The position numbers and the translations under genes were made by a program. Of a DNA stretch of 64,000 bases, positions 15,924-24,704 are shown in pieces. This DNA comes from Streptomyces niger (lineage in GTDB: Bacteria > Actinomycetota > Actinomycetes > Streptomycetales > Streptomycetaceae). The DNA lies in contig NZ_JOFQ01000011.1 of NCBI RefSeq assembly GCF_000718305.1, forward strand, positions 415,933-479,932, in the 5' to 3' direction. Numbering within the stretch: position 1 is the stretch's first letter; each line of letters opens with the position of its first letter. Under the pieces are notes generated by a model, which saw only the letters and a program-made list of their open reading frames with translations, was not told the DNA's origin and did not search any database.

Positions 15924-17285
15924 TCACACCTCGGCGTACGCCGGGCGCTGCGCCTCATCGGTCTGCGCCGCCGGCTCCGGCGCCGTGGGCCGGAGGTATA
16001 CGACCCAGGTCACCGCGGCGCACAGCGCGTAGCACGCGAGGAAGGACACGAAGGCGGGCGTGCCGGAGCCCGCGGTGGCGAAGGCCTGCCGGAAGGCGAG
16101 GTTGATGCCCAGGCCGCCGAGGGCGCCGACGGCGCCGATCAGCCCCATGGCCGCGCCCGAGAGGCGCCGCCCGTACGCCGCTGCCGCCTCGCCGGCCAGC
16201 CCGCGGGAGACCGCCTTGGCATGGAAGACCGCCGGGATCATCTTGTACGTGGAGCCGTTGCCGAGCCCGCTGAGCACGAAGAGAGCGATGAAGCCGACGA
16301 GGAAGACCGGCAGCGACTCCCGCACCGAGGCGGCGATCACGACGCCCGTCGCGACGGCCATCGCGGCGAAGGTGCCCAGCGTGATCCGCGCGCCCCCGAA
16401 GCGGTCGGCGAGCCACCCGCCGACGGGCCGGACCAGCGAGCCGAGCAGCGGCCCGATGAAGGTCAGCGAGGCCGCCTGCAGCGGGGTCCGCGCGAACTGG
16501 TTCTGCAGGACGAGCCCGAAGGCGAAGCTGTAGCCGATGAACGACCCGAAGGTGCCGATGTAGAGCAGCGACATGATCCAGGTCTGCGGGTCGCGCGCCG
16601 CTTCCTTGGCCGCGCCGGTGTCGTTGGTGACGGGCGCCAGGTTGTCCATGAACAGCGCCGCGCACAGGGCGGCGAGCACGATCAGCGGGAGGTAGACGCC
16701 CAGCACGATGCGCGGGTGCGCGGCACCCGCCGTACCGATGACCAGCAGGCCCAGCAGCTGGACGACGGGCACGCCGATGTTGCCGCCGCCCGCGTTCAGG
16801 CCCAGCGCCCACCCCTTCCTGTGCAGCGGGAAGAAGGCGTTGATGTTGGTCATGGAGGAGGCGAAGTTGCCGCCTCCCACCCCGGTGAGCGCCGCGACCA
16901 CCATGAAGGTGGTGTACGAGGTGCCCGGCGTTATCACGAAGGCCGCCGCGACGGTCGGCACGAGGAGCAGCGCGGCACTCATCACCGTCCAGTTGCGTCC
17001 TCCGAAGCGCGCCACCGCGAAGGTGTACGGGACCCGGAGCACCCCGCCGACCAGCGTGGGGATCGCCACGAGGAAGAACTTACCGGCCGGGTCGACGCCG
17101 TACTCGGGTCCCATGAAGAGCACCATCACCGACCACAGGCTCCACACGGAGAAGCCGATGTGCTCGGAGAGCACGGAGAACCACAGATTGCGGCGCGCGA
17201 TCCGCTCGCCACCGCCCGCCCAGAACGCCGCGTCCTCGGGGTCCCATTCCTCGATCCACCGCTTGCCCTTGCGTGCCACCGTCAT
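15924..17285 (-). CDS. narK: NarK-family nitrate/nitrite transporter
   Basis: The 453-residue MFS protein has about 12 membrane segments and the nitrate/nitrite-porter signatures: the glycine-rich GVGGGNFASSMTNINAFFP and GLNAGGGNIGVPVVQL (nitrate signature region), and LGNGSTYKMIPAVFH. GGGAGG precedes the ATG by a few bases. The N-terminus WIEEWDPEDAAFWAGGGERIARRNLWFSVLSEHIGFS is typical of actinobacterial NarK. It likely imports nitrate and/or exports nitrite for assimilation, in keeping with nnaR immediately downstream. Confidence 0.93.
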   Translation of the reverse strand: MTVARKGKRWIEEWDPEDAAFWAGGGERIARRNLWFSVLSEHIGFSVWSLWSVMVLFMGPEYGVDPAGKFFLVAIPTLVGGVLRVPYTFAVARFGGRNWTVMSAALLLVPTVAAAFVITPGTSYTTFMVVAALTGVGGGNFASSMTNINAFFPLHRKGWALGLNAGGGNIGVPVVQLLGLLVIGTAGAAHPRIVLGVYLPLIVLAALCAALFMDNLAPVTNDTGAAKEAARDPQTWIMSLLYIGTFGSFIGYSFAFGLVLQNQFARTPLQAASLTFIGPLLGSLVRPVGGWLADRFGGARITLGTFAAMAVATGVVIAASVRESLPVFLVGFIALFVLSGLGNGSTYKMIPAVFHAKAVSRGLAGEAAAAYGRRLSGAAMGLIGAVGALGGLGINLAFRQAFATAGSGTPAFVSFLACYALCAAVTWVVYLRPTAPEPAAQTDEAQRPAYAEV

Positions 17286-17334
17286 CGCGCCTCCCGGCTG
17301 TCGTAGTCACCCGCTTCGACGCTAGGGACGGCGC

Positions 17335-17350
17335 GTTTCACGGCGGTGCC
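17335..17350 (-). promoter_or_regulatory. Weak candidate GlnR site upstream of narK
   Basis: On the minus strand GGCAC-cgccgt-GAAAC matches GTnAC-n6-GAAAC with one mismatch, 50-65 bp before the narK start; a nearby GTGAC does not keep the 22-bp phasing. Confidence 0.3.
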
Positions 17351-17432
17351 GCCAGGTGTCACCGACGCAATATCGCGCTCACCCGGCGCCGCGGGGCGCG
17401 GTGAGTACCGCCCGTGCCGCGCTCCACGGAAC

Positions 17433-18401
17433 TCACCCCGCCATCAGCCGGGCGTCCTCCGGCGGCAGCCAGGCGTCTCGGGGGCGGGACAGCCAGCCGC
17501 CCTCCGTGCCCAGTTCGCGCGCCGCGGCCCGCAGCACGTCCAGGCCCGGGTGGCGCAGCCCCCGCCGCCAGACCACCGACACCGGGGACAGCGGTACGGG
17601 GTCCACGAGGGGCCGCAGCACCATCCCGGGCACCTCGATGAACTCCACGCTGGCCAGTACGGACCAGCCGCGCTTCCGTACGACGCGGAGGAACTCGGCC
17701 GGCCCGTCGATCTCCGGGTACGGCGCCGCCGCCTCGATGCCGCGCCCTTCGAAGAGCCGCGCGGCCAGCGCTGTCCACTCCGCGGTGTGCGCGTTGCCCG
17801 CCCCCGTGTACAGCGTCTCCCCGGCGAGCGCCGCCACGGGTACGGCGGTGCGCGCCGCCAAGGGGTGCTCCGCCGGCAGCAGGACGGCCATCGGCTCGTA
17901 CCGCACCGGGTGGTGGGAGAGCCGGTTCCGCACCCCGCGCGGCAGCCCCGCGATCCGTCCGAAGGACACGTCCAGGCCGCCCGTCAGCAGCCCCTCCGCC
18001 GCGCCGGTCAGGCCGCTGTGGAAGCGCGCGGCGAACTCCAGGTCGGGCGCCGCGCCCCGGGCCCGCTCCAGCACCCGGTACGCGGTCCCCACCGGCGCGC
18101 CCACGTCGACCAGCAGCGGACGCGCGCGCTCGGCGCCGTCGGCGAACGCGGCGGACAGCTCGTCGTGCGCGGCGAGCACCCGCTGGGCGTACGGGAGCAG
18201 CCGCTCGCCCTCAGGGGTGAGCCGCACCTGCCGGGTGGTGCGCAGGAACAGCACGGTGCCGAGGTCGCGTTCCAAGCGGCGGATGTCCCGGCTGAGGGCT
18301 TGCTGGGCTACGTACAGGCGGGCTGCGGCACGGGTGAAGTGGAGCTCGTCGGCGACGGCCATGAAGGCGCGCAGCAATCGAGGCTCTATGTCGTGGGGCA
18401 C
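17433..18401 (-). CDS. LysR-family transcriptional regulator
   Basis: The 322-residue protein has an N-terminal LysR helix-turn-helix (LLRAFMAVADELHFTRAAARLYVAQQALSRDIRRLERDLGTVLFLRT) and a type-2 periplasmic-binding-like effector domain. I chose GTG 18401 (VPHDIEPRLLRAF); the ribosome site is weak. It is transcribed away from the MFS transporter gene starting at 18530, and LysR proteins commonly control a divergent neighbour, so it is a likely regulator of that efflux gene. Ligand unknown. Confidence 0.9.
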   Translation of the reverse strand: MPHDIEPRLLRAFMAVADELHFTRAAARLYVAQQALSRDIRRLERDLGTVLFLRTTRQVRLTPEGERLLPYAQRVLAAHDELSAAFADGAERARPLLVDVGAPVGTAYRVLERARGAAPDLEFAARFHSGLTGAAEGLLTGGLDVSFGRIAGLPRGVRNRLSHHPVRYEPMAVLLPAEHPLAARTAVPVAALAGETLYTGAGNAHTAEWTALAARLFEGRGIEAAAPYPEIDGPAEFLRVVRKRGWSVLASVEFIEVPGMVLRPLVDPVPLSPVSVVWRRGLRHPGLDVLRAAARELGTEGGWLSRPRDAWLPPEDARLMAG

Positions 18402-18529
18402 GTACCCATGGTGACAAAGCCGGGCCTGCGCACCCCAGACCTGATGGGAACAGATTGACAACAGTGAGCGGTGAATGGGCGACGGGAAGGTGTTGGACGC
18501 CCCATGGACGCCGGCCCGATCGTGGACGG

Positions 18530-19822
18530 GTGATCCTCTTCCTCGCCGCCCGGCCCGTGACCGCACCGACCGCCCCTGCCCGCCCGCGCCGCCCCCGCCG
18601 TCCGGCCGGCGCCGGTCCGCGCCTGCCGTTCCTCCGCCCGTACGCCCGGATCTTCGCGGTGCCCGGCGCCCGTGCCTTCACCGCGGCCAACCTGCTGGCC
18701 CGGCTGCCGATGGGCATGTTCAGCGTCAGCGCGGTGCTCATGATCGCCGGCTCGCGGGGCTCGTACGCGCTGGCCGGGGCCGTGACCGCGGCCGGGCTCG
18801 CGGCGACGGCCGTCGTCGGGCCCTGGACGGCACGACTGGCCGACCGCTACGGACAGGGCAGGGTCGCGCCGCTCGCCGCGCTCCTCGCCGTCGCCGGCTC
18901 GCTGGCCCTCGTGCTGTGCGTCCGGCTCGACGCGCCCGCCTGGACGCTCTTCGCCGCCTACGTGTGCACCGCGACCACGCCCAACACGGGCGGCATGTCC
19001 CGGGCCCGTTGGGCGCACCTCTTCCGCGACGACCCTCGTGCCCTGCACACCGCCCACTCCTTCGAGCAGGCGGCGGACGAGGTGTGCTTCATGCTGGGGC
19101 CGGTGCTCGCGGCCTTCCTGTGCACGGCGCTGTTCCCGGAGGCGGGCACGCTCGTCGGGGCCGTACTGCTGCTGACCGGGATGGTGCTGTTCGCCTTGCA
19201 GCGCCGTACGGAGCCGCCGCCCGCGCCCCGTACGGGCCGGGTCCGCTCCCCGCTGCGCCGCCGCGGCCTGCCCCCGCTCCTGCTCACCTTCGTGTGCACG
19301 GGCGCGGTCTTCGGCTCGCTGGAGGTCGTCACCATCGGGTTCGCCGACGGACACGGCGTACGGGCGGCGGCGGGCGGCATCCTGGCGCTGCAGGCGGCCG
19401 GCTCGTGCGCCGCGGGCCTGCTGTACGGACTGCTGCCGCCCGCGGGCCGGCCCGCCGTGCGCTTCGCCGGCTGCGTGACGGCCATGGCGGCCCTGATGCT
19501 GCTCCCGCTCCTCGGGGCGGTGAGCGGCAGCCTCGCGGTGCTGGCGGCCGCCCTGCTGGTGGCCGGCATGGCGACCGCGCCGACCATGGTCACCGGCATG
19601 GGCCGGGTGCAGGCCCTGACCCCTGCCGGGCAGGTCAACGAGGGCCTGACGCTCGCCGTCACCGCGCTGCTGGCCGGCATCGCGGCCGGCTCCGCCGCGG
19701 GCGGCTGGGCCACGGACCACCTCGGCAGCGGCGGCGCCGGGTACGCCGTACCGGCCGCCGCTGCGGCCCTGGCGGCGGCCGTGACGCTGTCAGGGCGCCT
19801 CCGGGCGGTCCGGGCACGGTGA
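18530..19822 (+). CDS. Major facilitator superfamily transporter
   Basis: The about 430-residue protein has roughly 12 hydrophobic segments and an MFS-type loop TARLADRYGQGRVAPL between helices 2 and 3. GTG 18530 (VILFLAARP) is a best guess; in-frame TTG 18455 would add 25 residues, and neither has a clear ribosome site. The core starts at LRPYARIFAVPGARAFTAANLLARLPMGMFSVS. It is probably a drug/metabolite exporter; substrate unknown. The LysR gene is divergent. Confidence 0.85.
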   Translation: MILFLAARPVTAPTAPARPRRPRRPAGAGPRLPFLRPYARIFAVPGARAFTAANLLARLPMGMFSVSAVLMIAGSRGSYALAGAVTAAGLAATAVVGPWTARLADRYGQGRVAPLAALLAVAGSLALVLCVRLDAPAWTLFAAYVCTATTPNTGGMSRARWAHLFRDDPRALHTAHSFEQAADEVCFMLGPVLAAFLCTALFPEAGTLVGAVLLLTGMVLFALQRRTEPPPAPRTGRVRSPLRRRGLPPLLLTFVCTGAVFGSLEVVTIGFADGHGVRAAAGGILALQAAGSCAAGLLYGLLPPAGRPAVRFAGCVTAMAALMLLPLLGAVSGSLAVLAAALLVAGMATAPTMVTGMGRVQALTPAGQVNEGLTLAVTALLAGIAAGSAAGGWATDHLGSGGAGYAVPAAAAALAAAVTLSGRLRAVRAR

Positions 19823-19827
19823 CCGGC

Positions 19828-19893
19828 GCCGCGGGCCCGACGCGGCGGCCCGGGGCGCGTGACGAGGGGCCGCGGGGCCGACGCGGCGGCCCC
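19828..19893. repeat. Direct repeat between MFS and epoxide hydrolase genes
   Basis: Two about 25-bp copies (gccgcgggcccgacgcggcgg... at 19828-19852 and 19869-19893) differ at only two positions and repeat with a 41-bp period. Confidence 0.6.
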
Positions 19894-19985
19894 GCAACGC
19901 GTGCCGCGGGACCGCCCGGCGGTCCGGTACGCGCGATCCCGCGTCGCGGTCCCGCGCCGTCCGCACCGGCCTCTACGGTCGGCCC

Positions 19986-21164
19986 ATGACCTCCGACCGA
20001 CCGCACACCGAGTTCGCCACCGCCGTCACCCCGTTCCGTATCGAGATCCCCGACGCCGACCTCGCCGACCTGCGCGACCGGCTGGCCCGGACCCGGTGGC
20101 CCGACGAGCTGCCGGGCGTCGGCTGGAGCCAGGGCGTGCCGCTCGGGTACCTGAAGGAGCTCACCGCCCACTGGCGCGACACCTACGACTGGCGGCGGCA
20201 CGAGGCCGAGCTGAACCGCTTTCCGCAGTTCACCACCACCGTCGACGGCACGACCGTGCACTTCCTCCACGTGCGCTCCGGCGCCCCGGACGCCCTTCCC
20301 CTCGTGCTGCTGCACGGCTGGCCGGGCTCCTTCGTGGAGTTCCTCGACCTGATCGGGCCGCTCACCGAGGCGGGGTACGACGTCGTCGTGCCGTCCCTGC
20401 CCGGATACGCCTTCTCCGGGCCGCCGAAGAAGCCCGGTTGGGGCATCCAGCGCATCGCCGCCGCCTTCGCCGAGCTGATGCGGCGGCTGGGCTACGCACG
20501 GTACGGGCTGCACGGCAGCGACTGGGGCGCGATGATCGCCCGCGAGTGGGGGCGGGAGCACCCGGAGGCGGTGGCCGCGGTCCATCTGACGCTGCTGCCC
20601 TCCGCGGTGGCCACGGCCGAGCCCACTGAAGAGGAGCGCGCGGGTCTCCTCGAAGGGCAGCTGGCGGAGGTGCACGCCTCTCTGGAGCAGCGTGCGCACG
20701 TCCAGAAGGAGGAGATGGGCTACGGCATCCTGCAGTCCACCCGTCCGCAGACCCTCGGGTACGCGCTCACCGACTCCCCCGTGGGCCAGCTCGCCTGGAT
20801 CACCGAGAAGTTCAAGGTGTGGACGGACTCCCGGCACACGCCCGAGGAGGCGGTCGACCGCGACCGCCTCCTGACCAACGTGATGCTCTACTGGCTCACC
20901 GGCACGGCCACGTCCTCGGCGCGGCTGTACTACGAGACGATGCACTCCGGGGCCGGCTGGGGTGGCACCGCCGTCCCGTCCACCACCCCGACCGCCGTCG
21001 CGGTCCTCCCCGCCGACCTGGCCCGCCCGGTGCGCCATCTCGCGGACCGGTCGGACGCCGTGGTGCGCTGGACGGAGTACCCGCGCGGCGGCCACTTCCC
21101 CGGCCTGGAGGTGCCGGACCTGCTCCTGGACGACCTGCGGGAGTTCTTCCGGGCCTTCCGGTGA
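19986..21164 (+). CDS. Epoxide hydrolase (EHN domain, alpha/beta hydrolase)
   Basis: The 392-residue protein starts with an EHN domain (FRIEIPDADLADLRDRLARTRWPDELPGVGW). The hydrolase core has the oxyanion motif LLHGWPGSFVEF, the nucleophile Asp in LHGSDWGAMIAREW (about residue 179), and a C-terminal catalytic His in RGGHFPGLE (about 368). It should open epoxides through a covalent ester intermediate; it is predicted cytoplasmic with no signal peptide. Substrate unknown. It is convergent with the secreted esterase gene. Confidence 0.92.
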   Translation: MTSDRPHTEFATAVTPFRIEIPDADLADLRDRLARTRWPDELPGVGWSQGVPLGYLKELTAHWRDTYDWRRHEAELNRFPQFTTTVDGTTVHFLHVRSGAPDALPLVLLHGWPGSFVEFLDLIGPLTEAGYDVVVPSLPGYAFSGPPKKPGWGIQRIAAAFAELMRRLGYARYGLHGSDWGAMIAREWGREHPEAVAAVHLTLLPSAVATAEPTEEERAGLLEGQLAEVHASLEQRAHVQKEEMGYGILQSTRPQTLGYALTDSPVGQLAWITEKFKVWTDSRHTPEEAVDRDRLLTNVMLYWLTGTATSSARLYYETMHSGAGWGGTAVPSTTPTAVAVLPADLARPVRHLADRSDAVVRWTEYPRGGHFPGLEVPDLLLDDLREFFRAFR

Positions 21165-21204
21165 GGCGGGCAGGACCGGCCGGTGAGGCGGTAGGGCCGG
21201 TGGC

Positions 21205-22197
21205 TCAGCCGGCCAGGCCCCAGCTCTTGCCCATCTCGTAGGCGGCGCAGAGGTTCACGTCGAGCATGTAGGCGCCGGCCGTGCCGCACTGGGCGGGGCC
21301 GCTGCCGGGGTCCAGCGGCTGTCCGTGGCCCATGCCGGTGATCGTGTACGTCTCGGCGGCCACGCCGCCCGCCGCGTCCCGGTACACCGCGTGCGGGTAA
21401 CCGCCCACCGTGTCCTTGGTGTCCGCGGTCTGATCGGTGCCGTGCACGTTCGTCCACTGCTCGACGAGGTCGGCCATGTTCACCGGCTTCACGGTCGTGT
21501 CGGACGTGCCCTGGAAGACCGTGAGCCGGGGCCAGGGGCCGGTGTAGCCGGGCCGGGCGGCGCGCACCCGGTCGCCCCACTGCGCGGGCGTCTGGGTGGC
21601 GCCGACGTACATGCACACGTACGGGGAGCCCGCGGCCTGGGCGCAACCGTACGGGAGGCCCGCGACGACGCCGCCCGCCGCGTACGTCTCCGGGTACGCG
21701 GCCATCATGACCGCCGTCATGCCGCCGCCGGCCGACAGCCCGGTGACGTACGCGCGGGAGCCGCCGGTGTCGGCGAGCTGGCGCGCGGTCATCTGCTGGA
21801 TGGAGGCCGCCTCGCCGCGGCCGCGCTCGATGTCCCCGGCCTGGAACCAGTTGAAGCAGTTGCTGAGGTTGTTGGCGCTGGTCTGGCCGGGCAGCACGAC
21901 GGAGAAGCCCCAGCGGTCGGCCAGTTCGGTCCAGCCGCTCTGCGTGCCGTATGTGGTGGCGTTCTGCGTGCAGCCGTGCAGCGCGACGACCACTGGGCGG
22001 CCGGCGGGCAGCCCGGCGGGCACGTAGCGGTACATCCGCAGCGCACCCGGATTGCTGCCGAAGCCGGTGACTTCCTCGATGGTGCCGGTGGCACGCGGGG
22101 TACCGGTGGCCGCTTGCGCGGTGCTCGCGGGCAGGAAGAGGGCGGCCAGCAGGGCCGCCAGGAGGGTGCTCAGCGCACCTTTGATTGTCTTGTACAT
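21205..22197 (-). CDS. Secreted PHB-depolymerase/feruloyl-esterase family esterase
   Basis: The 330-residue precursor starts at ATG 22197 with a Sec signal peptide (MYKTIKGALSTLLAALLAAL, cleavage likely after STAQA). The Esterase_PHB core has VVALHGCTQNATTY (oxyanion region), nucleophile elbow VTGLSAGGGMT, an Asp-containing FQGTSDTTVKPVNM, and catalytic His in TGMGHGQPLDPG. It lacks an extra C-terminal substrate-binding domain. It is likely an extracellular esterase acting on polyesters or acylated plant polysaccharide; substrate cannot be told. Confidence 0.9.
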   Translation of the reverse strand: MYKTIKGALSTLLAALLAALFLPASTAQAATGTPRATGTIEEVTGFGSNPGALRMYRYVPAGLPAGRPVVVALHGCTQNATTYGTQSGWTELADRWGFSVVLPGQTSANNLSNCFNWFQAGDIERGRGEAASIQQMTARQLADTGGSRAYVTGLSAGGGMTAVMMAAYPETYAAGGVVAGLPYGCAQAAGSPYVCMYVGATQTPAQWGDRVRAARPGYTGPWPRLTVFQGTSDTTVKPVNMADLVEQWTNVHGTDQTADTKDTVGGYPHAVYRDAAGGVAAETYTITGMGHGQPLDPGSGPAQCGTAGAYMLDVNLCAAYEMGKSWGLAG

Positions 22198-22283
22198 GCC
22201 CGAGGACGGTAGGAGCGGACGGCACGCCCTGATATGGCGCGGGCCGCCACATCCGCCCGCCGCGACATGGGGACGGCACGGCA

Positions 22284-22315
22284 AGAGCCCCGCTGCCTGA
22301 CGGCTGCGGGGCTCT
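22284..22315 (-). terminator. tmRNA terminator
   Basis: A 10-bp perfect stem agagccccgc (22284-22293) / gcggggctct (22306-22315) lies about 40 nt past the tmRNA 3' end on the minus strand. Confidence 0.75.
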
Positions 22316-22353
22316 GCCTCACATGGGATGTCCGGGGGCCTGGGCCTCCGGTC

Positions 22354-22723
22354 GGTGGAGATGGCGGGAATCGAACCCGCGTCCAACGGTGCGGAATCAG
22401 GGCTTCTCCGTGTGCAGTCCGCTGCGATTTTCTCGGCCCCGGAGATCACGCGGACAAGTCTCCGACGGGCTCAGTCACTGTGTGATGTCTCCACAGAACC
22501 CCGTGACCGGGCTCAGTGGATAAGACCCCTAGCTGATGCCAGGATCCGGGTCGGGATCATCCCCGGGCTGACACTTCGCAGGTCGCTACTTAGGCAGCGA
22601 GGGCGAAGGAATCGCGCTTGGTGTTGGCGATTATTGGTTGCGACACATGGTTAACGAGATCATTGCCGCTTCCTCGACACGCTTCCCCTGCTTCGACATC
22701 CGCTGTCGAAACCGATCATCCCC
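22354..22723 (-). ncRNA. ssrA: Transfer-messenger RNA (tmRNA)
   Basis: The 5' end GGGGATG (22717-22723) pairs with 3' CATCTCC (22357-22363) in a 7-bp acceptor stem, and the T-arm segment GGGTTCGATTCCC is present. Next to the stem lie a discriminator A and an encoded CC, but the following base is G, so the final A of CCA is not encoded and must be added. The tag frame runs from 22628 to the TAA at 22590-22592 and reads ANTKRDSFALAA. tmRNA rescues ribosomes stalled on broken messages; its partner gene smpB lies just upstream on the same strand. Confidence 0.96.
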
Positions 22724-22879
22724 ATGTTCTCTATTCAATTAAGAACCAGCTCAACGGTGGCCGCCGCTTCCGCGGAGACCGTGCACCCCGTCCAGCGGGT
22801 TACGTCTGCCATCGTACGGGAACAACGTGGCACCGTGCCAGCATATTCCCGAGGGCCCCGGCCGGGTCCTTCCACCAGG

Positions 22880-23395
22880 TCAGGCCCGCTGCCGGCGGCG
22901 CGCCGCCGAGATCGCGCGGTCCGCCTCGCGACGGTCCTGCTTCTCACGGAGCGTCTGCCGCTTGTCGTACTCCTTCTTGCCCTTGGCGAGCGCGATCTCG
23001 ACCTTCGCGCGGCCCTTCAGGAAGTACAGCTGGAGCGGCACGATCGTGTGCCCGGTCTCCTGCGACTTGGACTCCAGCTTGTCGATCTCCACCCGGTGCA
23101 GCAGCAGCTTCCGCTTCCGGCGCGCCGCGTGGTTGGTCCACGTGCCCTGCGCGTACTCCGGGATGTGCACGTTGTGCAGCCAGGCCTCGCCGTTGTCGAT
23201 CTGGACGAAACCGTCCACGAGCGAAGCCCGCCCCTGCCGCAGCGACTTCACCTCCGTACCCGTGAGCACGAGGCCGCACTCGTAGGTGTCGATGATGAGG
23301 TAGTCGTGCCGCGCCTTCTTGTTCTGCGCGATGAGCTTGCGCCCGGCCTCCGCGGCCTGCCGCTTCGCCTTCGTCTTCGCGTTCGCCTTAGCCAT
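22880..23395 (-). CDS. smpB: SsrA-binding protein SmpB
   Basis: The 171-residue protein has the SmpB signatures [66 protein letters not shown], and a basic C-terminal tail ([23 protein letters not shown]) that occupies the decoding channel. It has a slightly long Lys/Ala N-terminus ([18 protein letters not shown]). It binds tmRNA and delivers it to stalled ribosomes. Its gene lies 156 bp upstream of ssrA. Confidence 0.97.
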   Translation of the reverse strand: MAKANAKTKAKRQAAEAGRKLIAQNKKARHDYLIIDTYECGLVLTGTEVKSLRQGRASLVDGFVQIDNGEAWLHNVHIPEYAQGTWTNHAARRKRKLLLHRVEIDKLESKSQETGHTIVPLQLYFLKGRAKVEIALAKGKKEYDKRQTLREKQDRREADRAISAARRRQRA

Positions 23396-23413
23396 AGTGC
23401 GGCCATTTTCGCA

Positions 23414-24637
23414 CTACGACCCGCCTCCGAGGCCACTCATTACCGCTCTGGCCCGGCTCTCCGCGCGGTCGTCGGCGGGAATGTCGGGCTTGATGCCCCG
23501 GCCGTCGACGCCGCGACCGGACGGCGTGCGGTAGTGGCCGACGGTCAGCTCGGCGACCGAGCCGTCCGCGAGCTTGCTGGGCATCTGGACCGAGCCCTTG
23601 CCGAAGGTCGGCGAGCCGATCACCACCGCCCGGCCGCGGTCCTGCAGCGCCCCCGCCAGCAGCTCTCCCGCGCTCATCGTGCCGCCGTCGACCAGCACGG
23701 CCAGCGGCGACTTCGTGGCCCGGCCGCGGTCGGCGTACAGCGCGCGCTGGCTGCCGCGCACGTCATACGTGGCGACCAGGCCGCCGTCGAGGAACGCGGC
23801 GGCCGCCGTGACCGCCTCCCCGACCAGGCCGCCGGTGTTGCCGCGCAGGTCCAGCACGATGCCGCCGGGCGGGGCCGAGCGGACCGCCTCGCGCACCTCC
23901 TCGCCGGTGCCCTTGGCGAACGCCTCCACCTTGATCCGGGTCATGCCCCCGGGCGCGGCCGGCCGCTCCACGGTGACGTTCGCCGTACGCAGCCGGGCGC
24001 GGTGCAGCGTCACCGACCGGTCCTGGCCCGCGCGCCGCAGCTTCAGGGCGACGGGGGTGCCGGGCGCTGCCGCGCCGCCCGCGCGCTTCGACGTACTGCC
24101 GGCGTCCCCGCGCAGCCCGGCCACGACGTCCGTGACGGGGCGGTGGCGGGTGGTGCGGCCGTCGACGGCGAGCAGGTCGTCACCGGGCGCGATGCCGGCC
24201 CGTGCGGCGGGGCTGTCGGGCCGGACCCGGGAGACCACGACGCGGTCGTCCGCTCCCTGGCGCAGCCACAGGCCGACGCCGACGTACTCGCCGTCGAGCT
24301 CGCGCCGGAAGTCCTCGTACTCGCCCGCGGTGTAGACCGTGGACCAGCGGTCGCCGCTGCGGCTGACCACGTCGGCGGCGGCCTGGCTACCGGACTTGCC
24401 GGACTCGGCGGCCTCGGCGGCGGCCTCCTCGACGGCCTCGCGGTCCGCGGTGCCGTCCGCCGCGGCCCGGCCGTCGGCGACGGTCCGCGCCGGTATGCGC
24501 TGCGCCGCCCCTTCCGGGTCTTCGCCGCTCCAGGTGCCGGCCGCTGCGCCGGTTCCGAGCACGCTCGCGATCACCAACGTCATGGCCGCCCCGCGGCGGA
24601 TGCGGCGGGGCCGGACAAAGTGCAATCGGCCCGACAT
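23414..24637 (-). CDS. S41-family carboxyl-terminal processing protease
   Basis: The 407-residue protein has an N-terminal membrane anchor or signal (IRRGAAMTLVIASVLGTGAAAG), a PDZ domain (VVVSRVRPDSPAARAGIAPGDDLLAVDG), then the S41 core. The catalytic Ser is in DGGTMSAGELLAGAL (about 317) and the Lys in SPTFGKGSVQM (about 347); VLDLRGNTGGLVGEAV is also typical. It acts outside the membrane on protein C-termini. It lies 18 bp before smpB on the same strand and follows ftsX with a terminator between them. Confidence 0.93.
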   Translation of the reverse strand: MSGRLHFVRPRRIRRGAAMTLVIASVLGTGAAAGTWSGEDPEGAAQRIPARTVADGRAAADGTADREAVEEAAAEAAESGKSGSQAAADVVSRSGDRWSTVYTAGEYEDFRRELDGEYVGVGLWLRQGADDRVVVSRVRPDSPAARAGIAPGDDLLAVDGRTTRHRPVTDVVAGLRGDAGSTSKRAGGAAAPGTPVALKLRRAGQDRSVTLHRARLRTANVTVERPAAPGGMTRIKVEAFAKGTGEEVREAVRSAPPGGIVLDLRGNTGGLVGEAVTAAAAFLDGGLVATYDVRGSQRALYADRGRATKSPLAVLVDGGTMSAGELLAGALQDRGRAVVIGSPTFGKGSVQMPSKLADGSVAELTVGHYRTPSGRGVDGRGIKPDIPADDRAESRARAVMSGLGGGS

Positions 24638-24661
24638 GCCGGTGAGTCTAGGCCAGAAAGA

Positions 24662-24693
24662 AGCGCCGTACGGGCAGTTGCCCGTACGGCGCT
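24662..24693 (-). terminator. ftsX terminator
   Basis: A 15-bp inverted repeat agcgccgtacgggca/tgcccgtacggcgct lies 12 nt after the ftsX stop; on the minus strand a T-rich tract follows. Confidence 0.85.
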
Positions 24694-24704
24694 CTTGGCA
24701 TAAC

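Noticed and set aside
13854..17306. A plus-strand open frame of about 1150 codons across the CGNR, nnaR and narK genes
   Set aside because: It spans three well-identified minus-strand genes and their spacers and has no recognisable domain; a GC-rich shadow.
18455..18460. Perfect TTGACA as a promoter -35
   Set aside because: No TAnnnT element follows at 16-19 nt on the plus strand, and it overlaps a possible upstream start of the MFS gene; kept only as a note.
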